Shown here one piece after another: positions 16,620 through 24,822 of a stretch of DNA of 43,721 nucleotides. Made by a program: the position numbers and the translations under genes. The notes under the pieces were generated by a model that saw nothing but the letters and a program-made list of their open reading frames with translations, was not told where the DNA came from and searched no databases. The stretch's first letter is position 1. Every line of letters begins with the position of its first letter. Source of the stretch: Planctomycetota bacterium (GTDB taxonomy: Bacteria > Planctomycetota > Planctomycetia > Gemmatales > Gemmataceae); the NCBI GenBank assembly GCA_021413735.1, contig JAIOPV010000197.1, forward strand, positions 1-43,721, written 5' to 3'.

Positions 16620-17552
16620 TCATCGCGGCGAATCGGTGAACGATTGCTCGATGTTCACGCCGACGAGATCGGACCACGCGGCGAGCAGCTTGCGAAACAT
16701 TGGGCCGGGCCACTCGTAGCGATGTGGCTTGGGAAGCCACGGAAACATCTCCCGCACCCCCGCAAGACAGAACCCCGTTCCCGTGAGCATCGCCTCCGAT
16801 TGCGTCTGAATTTTCGACAGCGGCAAGCGTGCTTCGGCGAACGGGATGCCAATCGAATCGCACAGTTCCCGCGTCACCCGCAGGCTGATTCCGTCGAGGA
16901 TCGTTTCGTGTGGTGGCGACGTGACCACGCCATCGACCACAGCCAGGAAGTTCGCCACGCTGGTTTCGGTGAACGCACCGCTCGGACTGTCGAGAAGAAT
17001 GCTGAGTGCAGCCGGATTCTTGGTGAGCGTTCGGGCGTTGTAGTCGGCGATGTGCCAGACCATTCGGCTGCGGTGTTTCACGGTCGGCGACAAGATGCTC
17101 TCGCTGCTGTTCCCGTGGCTTCCCGCAAGCGAAAGCGTGACGCCCTCCGTGAAGAAGCGGCGATAGCGTGCGAACGGCAGCGGATACGTGACCATGCCGA
17201 GTGTGGGCGGGCCGTTCGCGGGTTCGCCGAGGTAGACACCGAGTGGTCCGGGTGTGGCGAACATGACCAGTTGCAACTCGCCTCCGGGTGGCAGCAGATT
17301 CGCGTTGTGCGCCACGAGTTCTTCGGCGGTCGCGGTGAGTTGTTCGTCGCTGAATTCGAGGGGAACGTAGCACGTTTGGCAATCGCGTCGGAAGCGTGCG
17401 AGGTGATCGGGCCAGCGGAAGAGTTTGTGGCGAAAGGTGCGGGCGTTATCGACGACCGTGGCCCCCGACACGAATCCGGCATCGTGCAGCGGCAACGCCG
17501 CGTCGGTAAACGGAACGAACTTCCCGTGGAGATACGCGAGCGGTGTGTTCAT
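16620..17552 (-). CDS. Class IV aminotransferase (branched-chain/aminodeoxychorismate lyase type)
   Basis: A 310-residue PLP enzyme of fold type IV. The PLP lysine is K159 in SPTVKHRSRM. The phosphate-binding stretch SGAFTETSVANF and the early motif LHDAGFVSGATVVDNARTF are typical. The family includes branched-chain aminotransferase, D-amino acid transaminase and aminodeoxychorismate lyase (PabC). The sequence alone does not decide which reaction it performs. Its ATG overlaps the stop of the phosphatase gene upstream by four bases (ATGA), so the two are translationally coupled. No folate or branched-chain pathway genes are beside it. Confidence 0.9.
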   Translation of the reverse strand: MNTPLAYLHGKFVPFTDAALPLHDAGFVSGATVVDNARTFRHKLFRWPDHLARFRRDCQTCYVPLEFSDEQLTATAEELVAHNANLLPPGGELQLVMFATPGPLGVYLGEPANGPPTLGMVTYPLPFARYRRFFTEGVTLSLAGSHGNSSESILSPTVKHRSRMVWHIADYNARTLTKNPAALSILLDSPSGAFTETSVANFLAVVDGVVTSPPHETILDGISLRVTRELCDSIGIPFAEARLPLSKIQTQSEAMLTGTGFCLAGVREMFPWLPKPHRYEWPGPMFRKLLAAWSDLVGVNIEQSFTDSPR

Positions 17553-18070
17553 GGCGAGCCCCGATCGTCAGATCGGGGTTCTGGGATAGGGTGAAACGGC
17601 ACCGCAACCTCGGGCCGCGTGTGAGTGAAGTTCGCAAACCCATGCTTCTGAGCCATCAGGACGTGGTTTGGCCCAATCAGTCTGCGATCTCCGGGTGAAG
17701 CCACCGGCGAACGCTCCTCAATCCAGTTGCGAGCGTCATCTGCCGAGATGCCGACGGCGATGAGGTACAACCAAATCACGTTCGGCGAACGAAGCTGCCC
17801 CGCGGCGCAATGCACGTAAACATGCGAACCCGGCTCCGAGACCATTCGGTGGAGCGTGTCGAGAATGTCTGTCGCGGCGTGCTTCGGGATGTACACTGAG
17901 TCACTCAGCGGCTTCCACACAATCTCCTTGAATCCGTGGAGTTCCGCGATCAGTTCATTCGGTCCACTCGCTACGTTCAGGATGTGTGTGACGCCAGCGG
18001 CACGCAGCATCTCGCCGCGTTCCAGCGACGCGAACGGACCCACCGACAACACTTGCGTAATGCGATACAT
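17549..18070 (-). CDS. Dual-specificity-type protein phosphatase (CX5R family)
   Basis: A 173-residue phosphatase of the cysteine-based DSP/tyrosine phosphatase superfamily. The active-site loop VHCAAGQLRS gives C88 and R94 in a CX5R arrangement. An aspartate at about D57 (PLSDSVY) is a candidate general acid. The N-terminus (MYRITQVLSVGPFAS, then THILNVASG) is typical of small DSP domains. Residues from about 140 onward are an unassigned Pro-rich tail. It begins two bases after the PP2C gene and overlaps the aminotransferase gene by four bases, giving a tight three-gene unit. Substrate unknown; protein tyrosine/serine, nucleotide or lipid phosphate are all possible. Confidence 0.87.
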   Translation of the reverse strand: MYRITQVLSVGPFASLERGEMLRAAGVTHILNVASGPNELIAELHGFKEIVWKPLSDSVYIPKHAATDILDTLHRMVSEPGSHVYVHCAAGQLRSPNVIWLYLIAVGISADDARNWIEERSPVASPGDRRLIGPNHVLMAQKHGFANFTHTRPEVAVPFHPIPEPRSDDRGSP

Positions 18071-18072
18071 GG

Positions 18073-18702
18073 CTACTCTTTTGCTTCGAGCAAAACCACG
18101 GTGAAATCATCCTGAAATTGTCCCGAACGCGGCAACCGTGCCGCGTTTTGAAGGGCCGTCAGCAGTTCTTCGCCACCGAGTTGCGTCGCCAGCGTGCGAA
18201 CGCGATCCCAGCCGACGTACTTCCAGACGCCGTCGGTCATCGCCAGGATTTTCCAGGGCTTCACCAGCGACATCTCGAACGGCACGAACACCGCTTCGCC
18301 CGAACCCACCGGCGGATTCTTCTGTTGGTGTTGTGTGAGTTCCGCGATTGCTCCCGACCCACAGACAGCGAGAACGGCACTGTCGCCGCACGATGCGCCT
18401 TTGATGTGGTCGTCTCTGACATCGAACCCGAGCAGTGTCGTGAAGCCCGCTTCTTTGTCCGCTGTGACTGAGCGGTCGATGCTTTGGAGCAGTTCGCTCC
18501 AGGAGCGCTTGAGGATGTAAAAAAGCAATGCTGCCCCGTCGCAAGCGAGTCGTGCAGCCTTCCCGCCACCAGCCCGACCACCCTGGCCATCCGTAAGGCA
18601 AACGAACATCCCCTTCGCTTCACCCACCAGAGGGTTTGCGACGAATGCGTCTTCGTTCACCGGATGGCCGCCGGCTTCGCTAAAAGTGAAGGTTTGGATC
18701 AT
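18073..18702 (-). CDS. PP2C-type serine/threonine protein phosphatase
   Basis: A 209-residue metal-dependent phosphatase. PP2C motifs occur in order: NEDAF (16-20), TDGQGG (37-42, the DGxGG metal site), SCGDSAV (104-110), MTDGVWKYV (155-163) and QDDFTVV (197-203). All metal-binding aspartates seem present, so it should be active. It is shorter than the usual 240-270 residues, with a compact middle. It lies 38 bases after waaA and two bases before the DSP-type phosphatase. This pairs two unrelated phosphatase folds in one unit. No protein kinase gene is nearby in the window. Confidence 0.9.
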   Translation of the reverse strand: MIQTFTFSEAGGHPVNEDAFVANPLVGEAKGMFVCLTDGQGGRAGGGKAARLACDGAALLFYILKRSWSELLQSIDRSVTADKEAGFTTLLGFDVRDDHIKGASCGDSAVLAVCGSGAIAELTQHQQKNPPVGSGEAVFVPFEMSLVKPWKILAMTDGVWKYVGWDRVRTLATQLGGEELLTALQNAARLPRSGQFQDDFTVVLLEAKE

Positions 18703-18740
18703 GGCACCGACCGTGATTGCGTCGGTGCATCTTACCCGAA

Positions 18741-20057
18741 TCAGGCCGCGCGAGTGAGCGCGGTTGAAGTGAGAATTGCGTCGATCACGTCCAGCGTTCG
18801 CTCAGTCGCGCCCTGCTGCCGGCGAACGAGCTCACGAGCCGCCAGCCCCATCCGTTCCCGGAGTTCCGCATCCGCGATGAGCTTCGCCAACTCCGTTTCC
18901 AGTGCCGCCGCATCGCGAACCATGAACGCCCCGCCGACTTCCACGAGCTGCTTGGCAGAATCTCGGAAGTTCCACACATGCGGGCCGAACACGCAAGGCA
19001 CACCATACCCCGCAGGCTCGATCATGCTCTGACCGCCGCGTTTCCCGTCGAGACTGCCACCCGTGAAACCGACATCGGCCAACCCCCACGCGGCTCCGAG
19101 TTCGCCAACTGTGTCGAGCAGCACAATCGCGGGCATCTCGGAGAGCGGTTCGCGAATCGCACTGCGCCGAAGGGCCGACAGCCCAGTTGCGTGAACGAGC
19201 TGCGCGACTTCATCGAAGCGGTCCGGATGACGCGGCACGAGGATCAGCCGCAATTCCGGGAAGCGTTCACGGAGACGGGCGAACGCAGCCAGGATCAGTG
19301 ATTCCTCAGGGGCGTGCGTGCTGCCGGCGAGGAGGATCGCAGGCAGCCCCGCTGGGACGGCCGCTAAACCGAGTGTTTGCCGCAATCGTTGTGTTTCGAG
19401 CGTTTCGCGTGACTTTGAAGCGCCGTCGTATTTGATCGACCCCGTCACGATGAGCTTCGACTGCGGCAACCCGAGTTGTCGGAATCGCACTGCGTATTCG
19501 TCTTCTTGCACGGCGAAGCGGGTGATCTTCGAGAACAGCATCCGACGTGCGAACCCTGCGAATCGTCGGAGCCGTGCGAAACTTCGCGGACTCATGCGAG
19601 CATTCACGACAATCACCGACACGTTCCGTTGCTTCGCCGCCGTGAGGAAGTTCGGCCACAACTCGCTTTCGGTCAGCACGACGAGCGACGGCTTCACTGC
19701 GTCGAATGTCGCCCCAACCGCCCACGAGAAGTCGAACGGAAACGCGATCACGCACAGGTCCGCGAAGCGGCGACGGGCTTCTGCGAGACCCGTGTCCGTG
19801 GTTGAAGAGATCACGACGAGGTATTCGGGGTGTCGCTTGCGGAACGCGGGGATGAGCGTGCCGAGGAGGTTCACTTCGCCGACGCTGACAGCGTGAAACC
19901 ACGCGACCGGTTTCGCCTGCGGATTGCGAACGCTGACGCGGCCAAGGAGCTTCGCGGCGAGTTCGCGTCGATAGCGACCGGTGACGACGCTTCGCCACAC
20001 GAGCCACGGCGACAGCACGGCAAGAACGAGCAGATAAGCGAGATCGAGGAGTAGCAT
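18741..20057 (-). CDS. waaA: 3-deoxy-D-manno-octulosonic acid (Kdo) transferase
   Basis: A 438-residue inner-membrane-anchored glycosyltransferase that adds Kdo to lipid A, an early step in lipopolysaccharide core assembly. The N-terminal membrane anchor (LLLDLAYLLVLAVLSPWLVW) and the motifs FHAVSVGEVNLL, LTESELWPNF, VNARMSPRSF and TGSIKYD are those of KdtA/WaaA. A GT-B second domain follows (GSTHAPEE, LVPRHPDRF, VGFTGGSL, EPAGYGVPCVFGP). The length matches the family. It indicates lipid A-type lipopolysaccharide in this organism. It sits in the minus-strand run downstream of secY, 33 bases after a small gene. Confidence 0.95.
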   Translation of the reverse strand: MLLLDLAYLLVLAVLSPWLVWRSVVTGRYRRELAAKLLGRVSVRNPQAKPVAWFHAVSVGEVNLLGTLIPAFRKRHPEYLVVISSTTDTGLAEARRRFADLCVIAFPFDFSWAVGATFDAVKPSLVVLTESELWPNFLTAAKQRNVSVIVVNARMSPRSFARLRRFAGFARRMLFSKITRFAVQEDEYAVRFRQLGLPQSKLIVTGSIKYDGASKSRETLETQRLRQTLGLAAVPAGLPAILLAGSTHAPEESLILAAFARLRERFPELRLILVPRHPDRFDEVAQLVHATGLSALRRSAIREPLSEMPAIVLLDTVGELGAAWGLADVGFTGGSLDGKRGGQSMIEPAGYGVPCVFGPHVWNFRDSAKQLVEVGGAFMVRDAAALETELAKLIADAELRERMGLAARELVRRQQGATERTLDVIDAILTSTALTRAA

Positions 20058-20090
20058 GGGAATCCGTTCCCGTTTGCGAGTGGCTGCTGG

Positions 20091-20291
20091 TTACGGTTTC
20101 ACTTCGGTTTCGCCATCGGTTGGTTTCGGCGTTTCCGGCTGCGGAGTCATTGGCTTCCGTTGCGGTCGGCCATATCGCGGACGTGCGAGTTCCTCCGGTC
20201 CCATCTCCAACGCGGGACTCACGAAAGACTGAACCGGTGTCGCATTGTGCATGAACGCTTCGGACGAATGATGAGGATGTTCTGGTGTCAT
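20091..20291 (-). CDS. Small Pro-rich hypothetical protein
   Basis: A 66-residue protein that I do not recognise. It is rich in Pro, Glu and His (MTPEHPHHSSEAFM at the start, PRYGRPQRKPMTPQPETPKP near the end) and looks disordered, without a signal peptide or membrane segment. ATG 20291 is preceded by GGAGACCAAA, a fair ribosome-binding site, so this start is preferred over an open frame reaching 20342 inside the upstream gene. It begins 17 bases after the DUF6941-like gene and ends 33 bases before waaA. The spacing supports a real gene in the same transcript, but it could be chance. Confidence 0.5.
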   Translation of the reverse strand: MTPEHPHHSSEAFMHNATPVQSFVSPALEMGPEELARPRYGRPQRKPMTPQPETPKPTDGETEVKP

Positions 20292-20308
20292 TTTGGTCTC
20301 CGCTGCGG

Positions 20309-20701
20309 TTAATGGAGAACCAGAGTGGTATCGCACACCCATGTATTGTGACAGAAGAGATCGAAGACGTACAATCCGGGTTCTGGAAAACGCAGATTCT
20401 CAATTGTCATTGCAGGCTGAACAATGGTGGTCCGACTCGGAAAATGAATCGTCCGAACCAGCGTTGTGAAGACTGGCAAATCTTCACCTTCTCGCCGAAT
20501 GTCGATGTAAAACGGAACCTCACCAAGCCCACCTGTCAGTTGAGCAAAGACAACAAGTGATTGGTGATTGTGTGGGTAAATTGCTGGGCGAAGTGCGTTC
20601 AAGATGCCATACAGATCCACGCGGCCATCTGCATAGCCGACGTGGAAATCACACAAGAACAACGACCGCGATACTGGAATGATGCGCGTACTCACCGCCA
20701 T
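20309..20701 (-). CDS. DUF6941-like protein
   Basis: A 130-residue protein resembling the DUF6941 family, common in planctomycetes and of unknown function. Key parts are LFLCDFHVGYADGRVDLYGI, where many relatives read LCDxVRxExGGKLTLxGI, then SLVVFAQLTGG and a C-terminal FPEPGLYVFDLFCHN. The fold is expected to be an all-beta sandwich. ATG 20701 abuts GGAGGG directly, while GTG 20695 sits six bases after it, so the protein may be two residues shorter. It starts 15 bases after secY, which makes readthrough from the ribosomal operon likely. Confidence 0.7.
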   Translation of the reverse strand: MAVSTRIIPVSRSLFLCDFHVGYADGRVDLYGILNALRPAIYPHNHQSLVVFAQLTGGLGEVPFYIDIRREGEDLPVFTTLVRTIHFPSRTTIVQPAMTIENLRFPEPGLYVFDLFCHNTWVCDTTLVLH

Positions 20702-20716
20702 CCCTCCGCATCCGCA

Positions 20717-22255
20717 TCAATCGCCGTCGGTGAGGCCAGGATAGTTCCGCATCACGAGGTGACTGTTGATCTTCTGCACGAGGTCGAGAGCCACGCTAAT
20801 CACGATCAGCAGACCGGTGCCGCCGTAGAAGCTCGCCACCGCCGGCGGAATCTCCAACTCGCTGGAGATGATGTTCGGGATGATCGCAATCACCGCGAGG
20901 AACGCCGCCCCAACGTACGTGATTCGCATCAGCACTCGTTCCAGGTAATCCGCCGTTCGCTTACCCGGTCGATACCCCGGAATGAAGCTGCCGTGATCCT
21001 TCAGGTTGTCGGCGATTTCCTTCGGGTTGAAGGTGATCGCGACCCAGAAGTATGTGAACACATAAATCATGGCGATGTACATGATGTTGTACACCCACGA
21101 GCGGTGATTCTGGAACAGGCTCGACAGCGTGCCCGCCCATTCGAGTTTGCCGTCGGAGAGCGTGTACAGCAGGTTCAGCACGAACCAAGGCAGAATCAGT
21201 AGCGTGCTCGCGAAGATCACGGGCATAACGCCAGCCGCGTTCACCTTCATCGGGAGGAATTGCCGCGTGCCGCCGTAAACGCGACGACCGCGAACGTGCT
21301 TCGCACTCTGCGTCGGGATGCGGCGTTGGGCCTTCGTCATCGCGATGACGCCCACCACCACCGCGAGGAACAGGAACGCCAGCACGAGCAGCTTCTCGAA
21401 GCTGATTTCGCCTGGCGCACCGCCGAGCGTGAAGACCGAAGCCTTGATCGTGCCGGTCGTGCTGTCCATCAGGAGAGCGGTCGTCGCGTCCGGGATGCGG
21501 GCCACGATGCCAGCCATGATGATGAGCGAGATGCCGTTACCGATGCCGTATTCGTCGATCTGCTCTCCGAGCCACATCAGGAAGACCGTGCCCGCTGTCA
21601 TCGTGATGACAGCCGCGAAGCCGAACCACCAGAGGTTGAAGCCGGTGTCGTATCCGGGAGGAGCGAGACCCATACCACCGTCGCGGCTTTCCGGGCCCAT
21701 CACCGACTGCACGATGATGACCGCCTGGATCATGCAAATCGGCACGGTGAGGTAACGGGTGATTTCGTTCAGCTTCTTGCGGCCGCCTTCACCTTCTTTG
21801 CGAAGGCGTTCGAGCGAAGGCATAACCCCGCTGGCGAGAAGCTGAATGATGATGGACGCCGAGATGTACGGCATAATGCCCATCGAGAAGATGCACGCCT
21901 GGCTCAGGTTACCGCCCGAGAACTGCTGCACGAACCCGAGGACTTGTCCGAGAGCGCCGGATTGCGCCTGCTGCATCTTCTCCGCGAGTTTCACCTGGTC
22001 GATCATCGGCAGCGGGACGTAATACCCGATGCGGTAGACCATCAGGAACATCAGCGTGATGAAGATTTTCTTCCGCAGTTCCGGGATGCGGAAGATCAGG
22101 AAGAGTTGTTCGGGAGCGATGCCGAGGATGGTGGCAGCGGCACCGAACAGGACTAACGTCCACCCAGCCCAGCTTGGGCCACCGTAGGAGAAAAGGGTGA
22201 TCCCGCCAATCAGGCTGAAGACACCGGCGAAAAGGGAGACGCTACGCCACGGCAT
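20717..22255 (-). CDS. secY: Preprotein translocase subunit SecY with N-terminal extension
   Basis: SecY forms the protein-conducting channel of the general secretion system in the inner membrane. The canonical start (FRIPELRKKIFITLMFLMVYRIG) appears only at residue 55. Before it are two additional hydrophobic segments at about residues 8-24 and 30-47. The ten classic membrane helices follow, with GIMPYISASIIIQLL and the loop region GKRTADYLERVL recognisable. Length is 512 residues against about 430-450 in most bacteria. ATG 22255 is chosen over TTG 22276 because GAAGGA lies about nine bases ahead. It is the last gene of the spc cluster, after rplO, but the usual adk, map and infA genes do not follow. 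Confidence 0.95.
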   Translation of the reverse strand: MPWRSVSLFAGVFSLIGGITLFSYGGPSWAGWTLVLFGAAATILGIAPEQLFLIFRIPELRKKIFITLMFLMVYRIGYYVPLPMIDQVKLAEKMQQAQSGALGQVLGFVQQFSGGNLSQACIFSMGIMPYISASIIIQLLASGVMPSLERLRKEGEGGRKKLNEITRYLTVPICMIQAVIIVQSVMGPESRDGGMGLAPPGYDTGFNLWWFGFAAVITMTAGTVFLMWLGEQIDEYGIGNGISLIIMAGIVARIPDATTALLMDSTTGTIKASVFTLGGAPGEISFEKLLVLAFLFLAVVVGVIAMTKAQRRIPTQSAKHVRGRRVYGGTRQFLPMKVNAAGVMPVIFASTLLILPWFVLNLLYTLSDGKLEWAGTLSSLFQNHRSWVYNIMYIAMIYVFTYFWVAITFNPKEIADNLKDHGSFIPGYRPGKRTADYLERVLMRITYVGAAFLAVIAIIPNIISSELEIPPAVASFYGGTGLLIVISVALDLVQKINSHLVMRNYPGLTDGD

Positions 22256-22282
22256 GGGAATCCATCCTTCGAGCAAAATGCG

Positions 22283-22339
22283 TAACCGCGACGCAAAATG
22301 GAGCGCGGAGTAAACGCGCTCCGCTTCGCGTCGCGGTTA
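22283..22339. repeat. Palindrome between rplO and secY
   Basis: Arms 22283-22307 and 22315-22339 pair over 25 positions with three mismatches (TAACCGCGACGC...GGAGCGCG type), loop GAGTAAA. It fills the 102-base gap between rplO and secY. It may attenuate transcription or protect mRNA ends; no T-run follows. Confidence 0.75.
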
Positions 22340-22357
22340 AGCGATTGCGGGACTCAT

Positions 22358-22897
22358 TCAGCTCGCCTTTGGAGCCTTGGCCGCTGCTGCGGCCTTGATC
22401 GCCTTCAGCTTCGACCCCATCTTGTTGCGGACAGGCGCCTTCGGCTTCGCGAGGGTTTCGCAGGTGCCGCCGGCCTTCTTGATCTTCTCTTCGGCGCTCT
22501 TCGAGAAGTGGTTGGCCTTGATGGTCAACTTCTTCGTGATTTCGCCGTCGCCGAGGATGCGAACGCCGTCGAACGTACCCACGACCAACCGCTTCGCCTT
22601 GAGGGTGGTCATGTCTACTGTACTGTTCGCGTCGAACTTCTCGCTGATGTCGCCGATATTTACGACCGCGTATTCCTTGTCCCACGTTCCGTGGCTGAAC
22701 CCGCGCTTGGGCAACCGTCGGAACAGCGGCATCTGCCCGCCTTCGAACAGGCCGCTTGGCAGGCGAGCACCGGCGCTGGCGTACTGACCCTTCATACCGA
22801 GTCCGCACGTCTTGCCGTGACCGGAACCGATACCGCGACCCACGCGGCGCTTGAGTTTCCGCTTCTGAATATCGCGGGAAACGCTACTGAGATCCAT
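22358..22897 (-). CDS. rplO: 50S ribosomal protein L15
   Basis: L15 binds 23S rRNA during late large-subunit assembly. The 179 residues begin with the typical KRKLKRRVGRGIGSGHGKT and continue with GGQMPLFRRLPKRGF. The C-terminal tail is extended and rich in Lys and Ala (KAIKAAAAAKAPKAS), making it about 30 residues longer than usual. It lies between rpsE and secY as in the standard spc operon, but rpmD (L30), which normally precedes it, is absent. ATG 22897 has AGGG seven bases upstream. Confidence 0.97.
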   Translation of the reverse strand: MDLSSVSRDIQKRKLKRRVGRGIGSGHGKTCGLGMKGQYASAGARLPSGLFEGGQMPLFRRLPKRGFSHGTWDKEYAVVNIGDISEKFDANSTVDMTTLKAKRLVVGTFDGVRILGDGEITKKLTIKANHFSKSAEEKIKKAGGTCETLAKPKAPVRNKMGSKLKAIKAAAAAKAPKAS

Positions 22898-22953
22898 GAG
22901 AGTGCCCTATTTCATGAAGCCCCAACTTGTCGGGGCTATTGATCAATCTCGAA

Positions 22954-23469
22954 TCAGAGCGCCACGCCCCGCAACCGAACGACTTCTTCCTTGGTCCGCA
23001 GTTGCAGCAAGCCCGCGATGGTCGCCTTCACCAGGTTCAGCGGATTCGTGCTGCCGTGAACCTTGGTCAGGATGTTCGTGATGCCTGCGGCTTGCAGAAC
23101 TTCACGCACGCCAGGACCAGCCTTAACGCCAGTACCGGGACCGGCAGGCACCAACACAACACGGCTCGCGCCGTACTTGCCAATGACGCGGTGCGGGATG
23201 GTGTTCCCACGGAGCGAAATCTTCTTCGTCCGGTTGATGTTGCCTTCGCCTTCCTTGATCGCCTTCTCGACGGCCGGAGGCACTTCGTTCGCCTTGCCGT
23301 AGCCGTAAGAGACCTTGCCGCGACGGTCGCCGACGACCACCAAGGCATTGAAGCTGAACCGGCGGCCGCCCTTGACGACGCAGGCGCTCCGTCGGATCTT
23401 CACGACGAAATCAACCAGCGCGTTGTCACGCGAGTCGGTTTCATTCCTGTCACGCCGCTCTCGGGCCAT
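22954..23469 (-). CDS. rpsE: 30S ribosomal protein S5
   Basis: S5 helps hold translational accuracy and mRNA unwinding at the ribosome entry. The 171 residues carry the double-stranded RNA-binding-like domain (DFVVKIRRSACVVKGGRRFS) and the C-terminal domain (VVLVPAGPGTGVKAGPGVRE, then GSTNPLNLVKAT). ATG 23469 is chosen because GAGGA is six bases upstream; ATG 23475 abuts the same site with no spacing. Length is normal. Confidence 0.97.
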   Translation of the reverse strand: MARERRDRNETDSRDNALVDFVVKIRRSACVVKGGRRFSFNALVVVGDRRGKVSYGYGKANEVPPAVEKAIKEGEGNINRTKKISLRGNTIPHRVIGKYGASRVVLVPAGPGTGVKAGPGVREVLQAAGITNILTKVHGSTNPLNLVKATIAGLLQLRTKEEVVRLRGVAL

Positions 23470-23515
23470 GTGCATTCCTCAAACCACAACCCTTTCGGGT
23501 CGTGGTGAAACGGTG

Positions 23516-24094
23516 TTACTTCTTCTCGCCCTTATCTTTCATCGCGAAGTCGCCCTTTGGCTTGCCTTCGCCCTTCGGTTTGCCTTCACCACCTGGTTTG
23601 CCTTCGCCCTTTGGCTTGCCTTCGCCCTTCTGCTTCCCATCAGCCTTCGGCTTGGCGTCGCCGCCCTTTGCCTTGGCTTCTTCGCCCTGTGCGGTGGCGG
23701 CGGCTTGTTTCGCCTTCATCGCGGCGAGGTCGGTGCAGATCAAACCAGCTTCGGTCGCGGCAACAGCGAGAGCTGCGATGCGGCCGTGGAACCGGAAGGG
23801 CCCCCGGTCGAACGCGGCCTTCGTGACGCCCTTCGCCTTGGCTGCCTCGGCGAGCTTCTTGCCGATCTCGGTGGCGGCCTTGATGTTCGCCCCGTGCTTG
23901 AGGCCGGACTTCTTGCCAGCGCTCGTCGCCGCTGCCACCGTGACGCCGTTCAGGTCGTCGATGAGCTGAGCGGAGATGTGCAGGTTGCTGCGGAACACGC
24001 TCAACCGCGGGCGTTCTGGCGTGCCGTAAATATCGCGGCGGACACGGTAGCTCCGTCGTTCCGATCGCTTCAGCTTCAGTTTTTGTGCGTTCAT
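23516..24094 (-). CDS. rplR: 50S ribosomal protein L18 with repetitive C-terminal tail
   Basis: L18 binds 5S rRNA in the central protuberance. The core (residues 1 to about 122) is recognisable from RLSVFRSNLHISAQLIDD and the usual ending FDRGPFRFHGRIAALA. About 70 extra residues follow, almost all Lys, Gly, Glu, Ala and Pro, including a repeated GEGKPK unit encoded by an 18-bp tandem repeat. Typical L18 is about 115-125 residues. The tail is a lineage-specific addition of unknown role. The gene lies in its usual place between rplF and rpsE. Confidence 0.96.
   Translation of the reverse strand: MNAQKLKLKRSERRSYRVRRDIYGTPERPRLSVFRSNLHISAQLIDDLNGVTVAAATSAGKKSGLKHGANIKAATEIGKKLAEAAKAKGVTKAAFDRGPFRFHGRIAALAVAATEAGLICTDLAAMKAKQAAATAQGEEAKAKGGDAKPKADGKQKGEGKPKGEGKPGGEGKPKGEGKPKGDFAMKDKGEKK
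23559..23630. repeat. 18-bp tandem repeat in rplR
   Basis: Four consecutive 18-bp units (GGCTTGCCTTCGCCCTTC type) at 23559, 23577, 23595 and 23613. They encode GEGKPK-like hexapeptides in the L18 tail on the minus strand. The second unit differs most. Such repeats can change copy number by slippage. Confidence 0.85.
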
Positions 24095-24210
24095 CGGTTG
24101 ACCAGCGTTCGGGAGTCAGGATTCGGGATTCAGGTGAAGTCGGGGCCGGCGGGACAGTCGGGAGTCGGCTCAAGGTTCCATGAACCCCAAATCCAGACCC
24201 CCGCATCCTA

Positions 24211-24756
24211 CTACTTACCGGCTGCGAAGGACTTCCCTTCCTTGCGGCGGACAACTTCCTTCTCGTACCGTACGCCTTTACCCTTGTACGGCTCCGGCTT
24301 GCGGCTCGCGCGAATCTCAGCCGCGAACTGCCCAACAACTTGTTTGTCGGCACCGCTCACCACGATCGTCGTGGGGTCGGGAACGGCAACGGTGATTCCA
24401 ACCGGCGGCTCGTGGTAGATTCGGTTCGCGAATCCAACGGTGAGTTCGACGCCTTTGCCCTTCGCAGCGGCCTGGAAACCGACGCCTTCAATCTTGAGCT
24501 TCTTCTCGTAACCCTTCGTGACGCCAACCACCATGTTATTGATGAGCGCCCGCGTGAGGCCGTGAAGTGCGCGATTGAGTCGTTCGTCGTTTGGGCGGGT
24601 CACCTTGACCTGCTTCGCGTCGGCTTCGACCTTCATGTTTGGGTGGATCGCCTGCGAGAGCTTGCCCTTCGGCCCCTCGACCTTGACCGTACCTTTGTCG
24701 ATGGCGACCTTCACCCCTGCTGGGATGACGACCGGTTGCTTTCCAATTCGCGACAT
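24211..24756 (-). CDS. rplF: 50S ribosomal protein L6
   Basis: L6 lies near the factor-binding site of the large subunit. The 181 residues contain both alpha-beta repeats, with MSRIGKQPVVIPAGV at the start, GVTKGYEKKLKIEGVGF in the middle and PEPYKGKGVRYEKE near the end, a diagnostic L6 motif. ATG 24756 is chosen over an upstream TTG because GAGGAG lies ten bases ahead. The order rpsH, rplF, rplR is standard. Confidence 0.97.
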   Translation of the reverse strand: MSRIGKQPVVIPAGVKVAIDKGTVKVEGPKGKLSQAIHPNMKVEADAKQVKVTRPNDERLNRALHGLTRALINNMVVGVTKGYEKKLKIEGVGFQAAAKGKGVELTVGFANRIYHEPPVGITVAVPDPTTIVVSGADKQVVGQFAAEIRASRKPEPYKGKGVRYEKEVVRRKEGKSFAAGK

Positions 24757-24822
24757 TGCCAATCTCCTCGGGCTTCACCGAACTCAAAGGCTCGGACCGC
24801 AGCCCGTGTTGAAAAATCCGTG

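Noticed and set aside
21260..22156. Plus-strand frame of 298 residues opposite secY
   Set aside because: Antisense shadow of secY; composition is His/Arg/Asp-rich and without domains.
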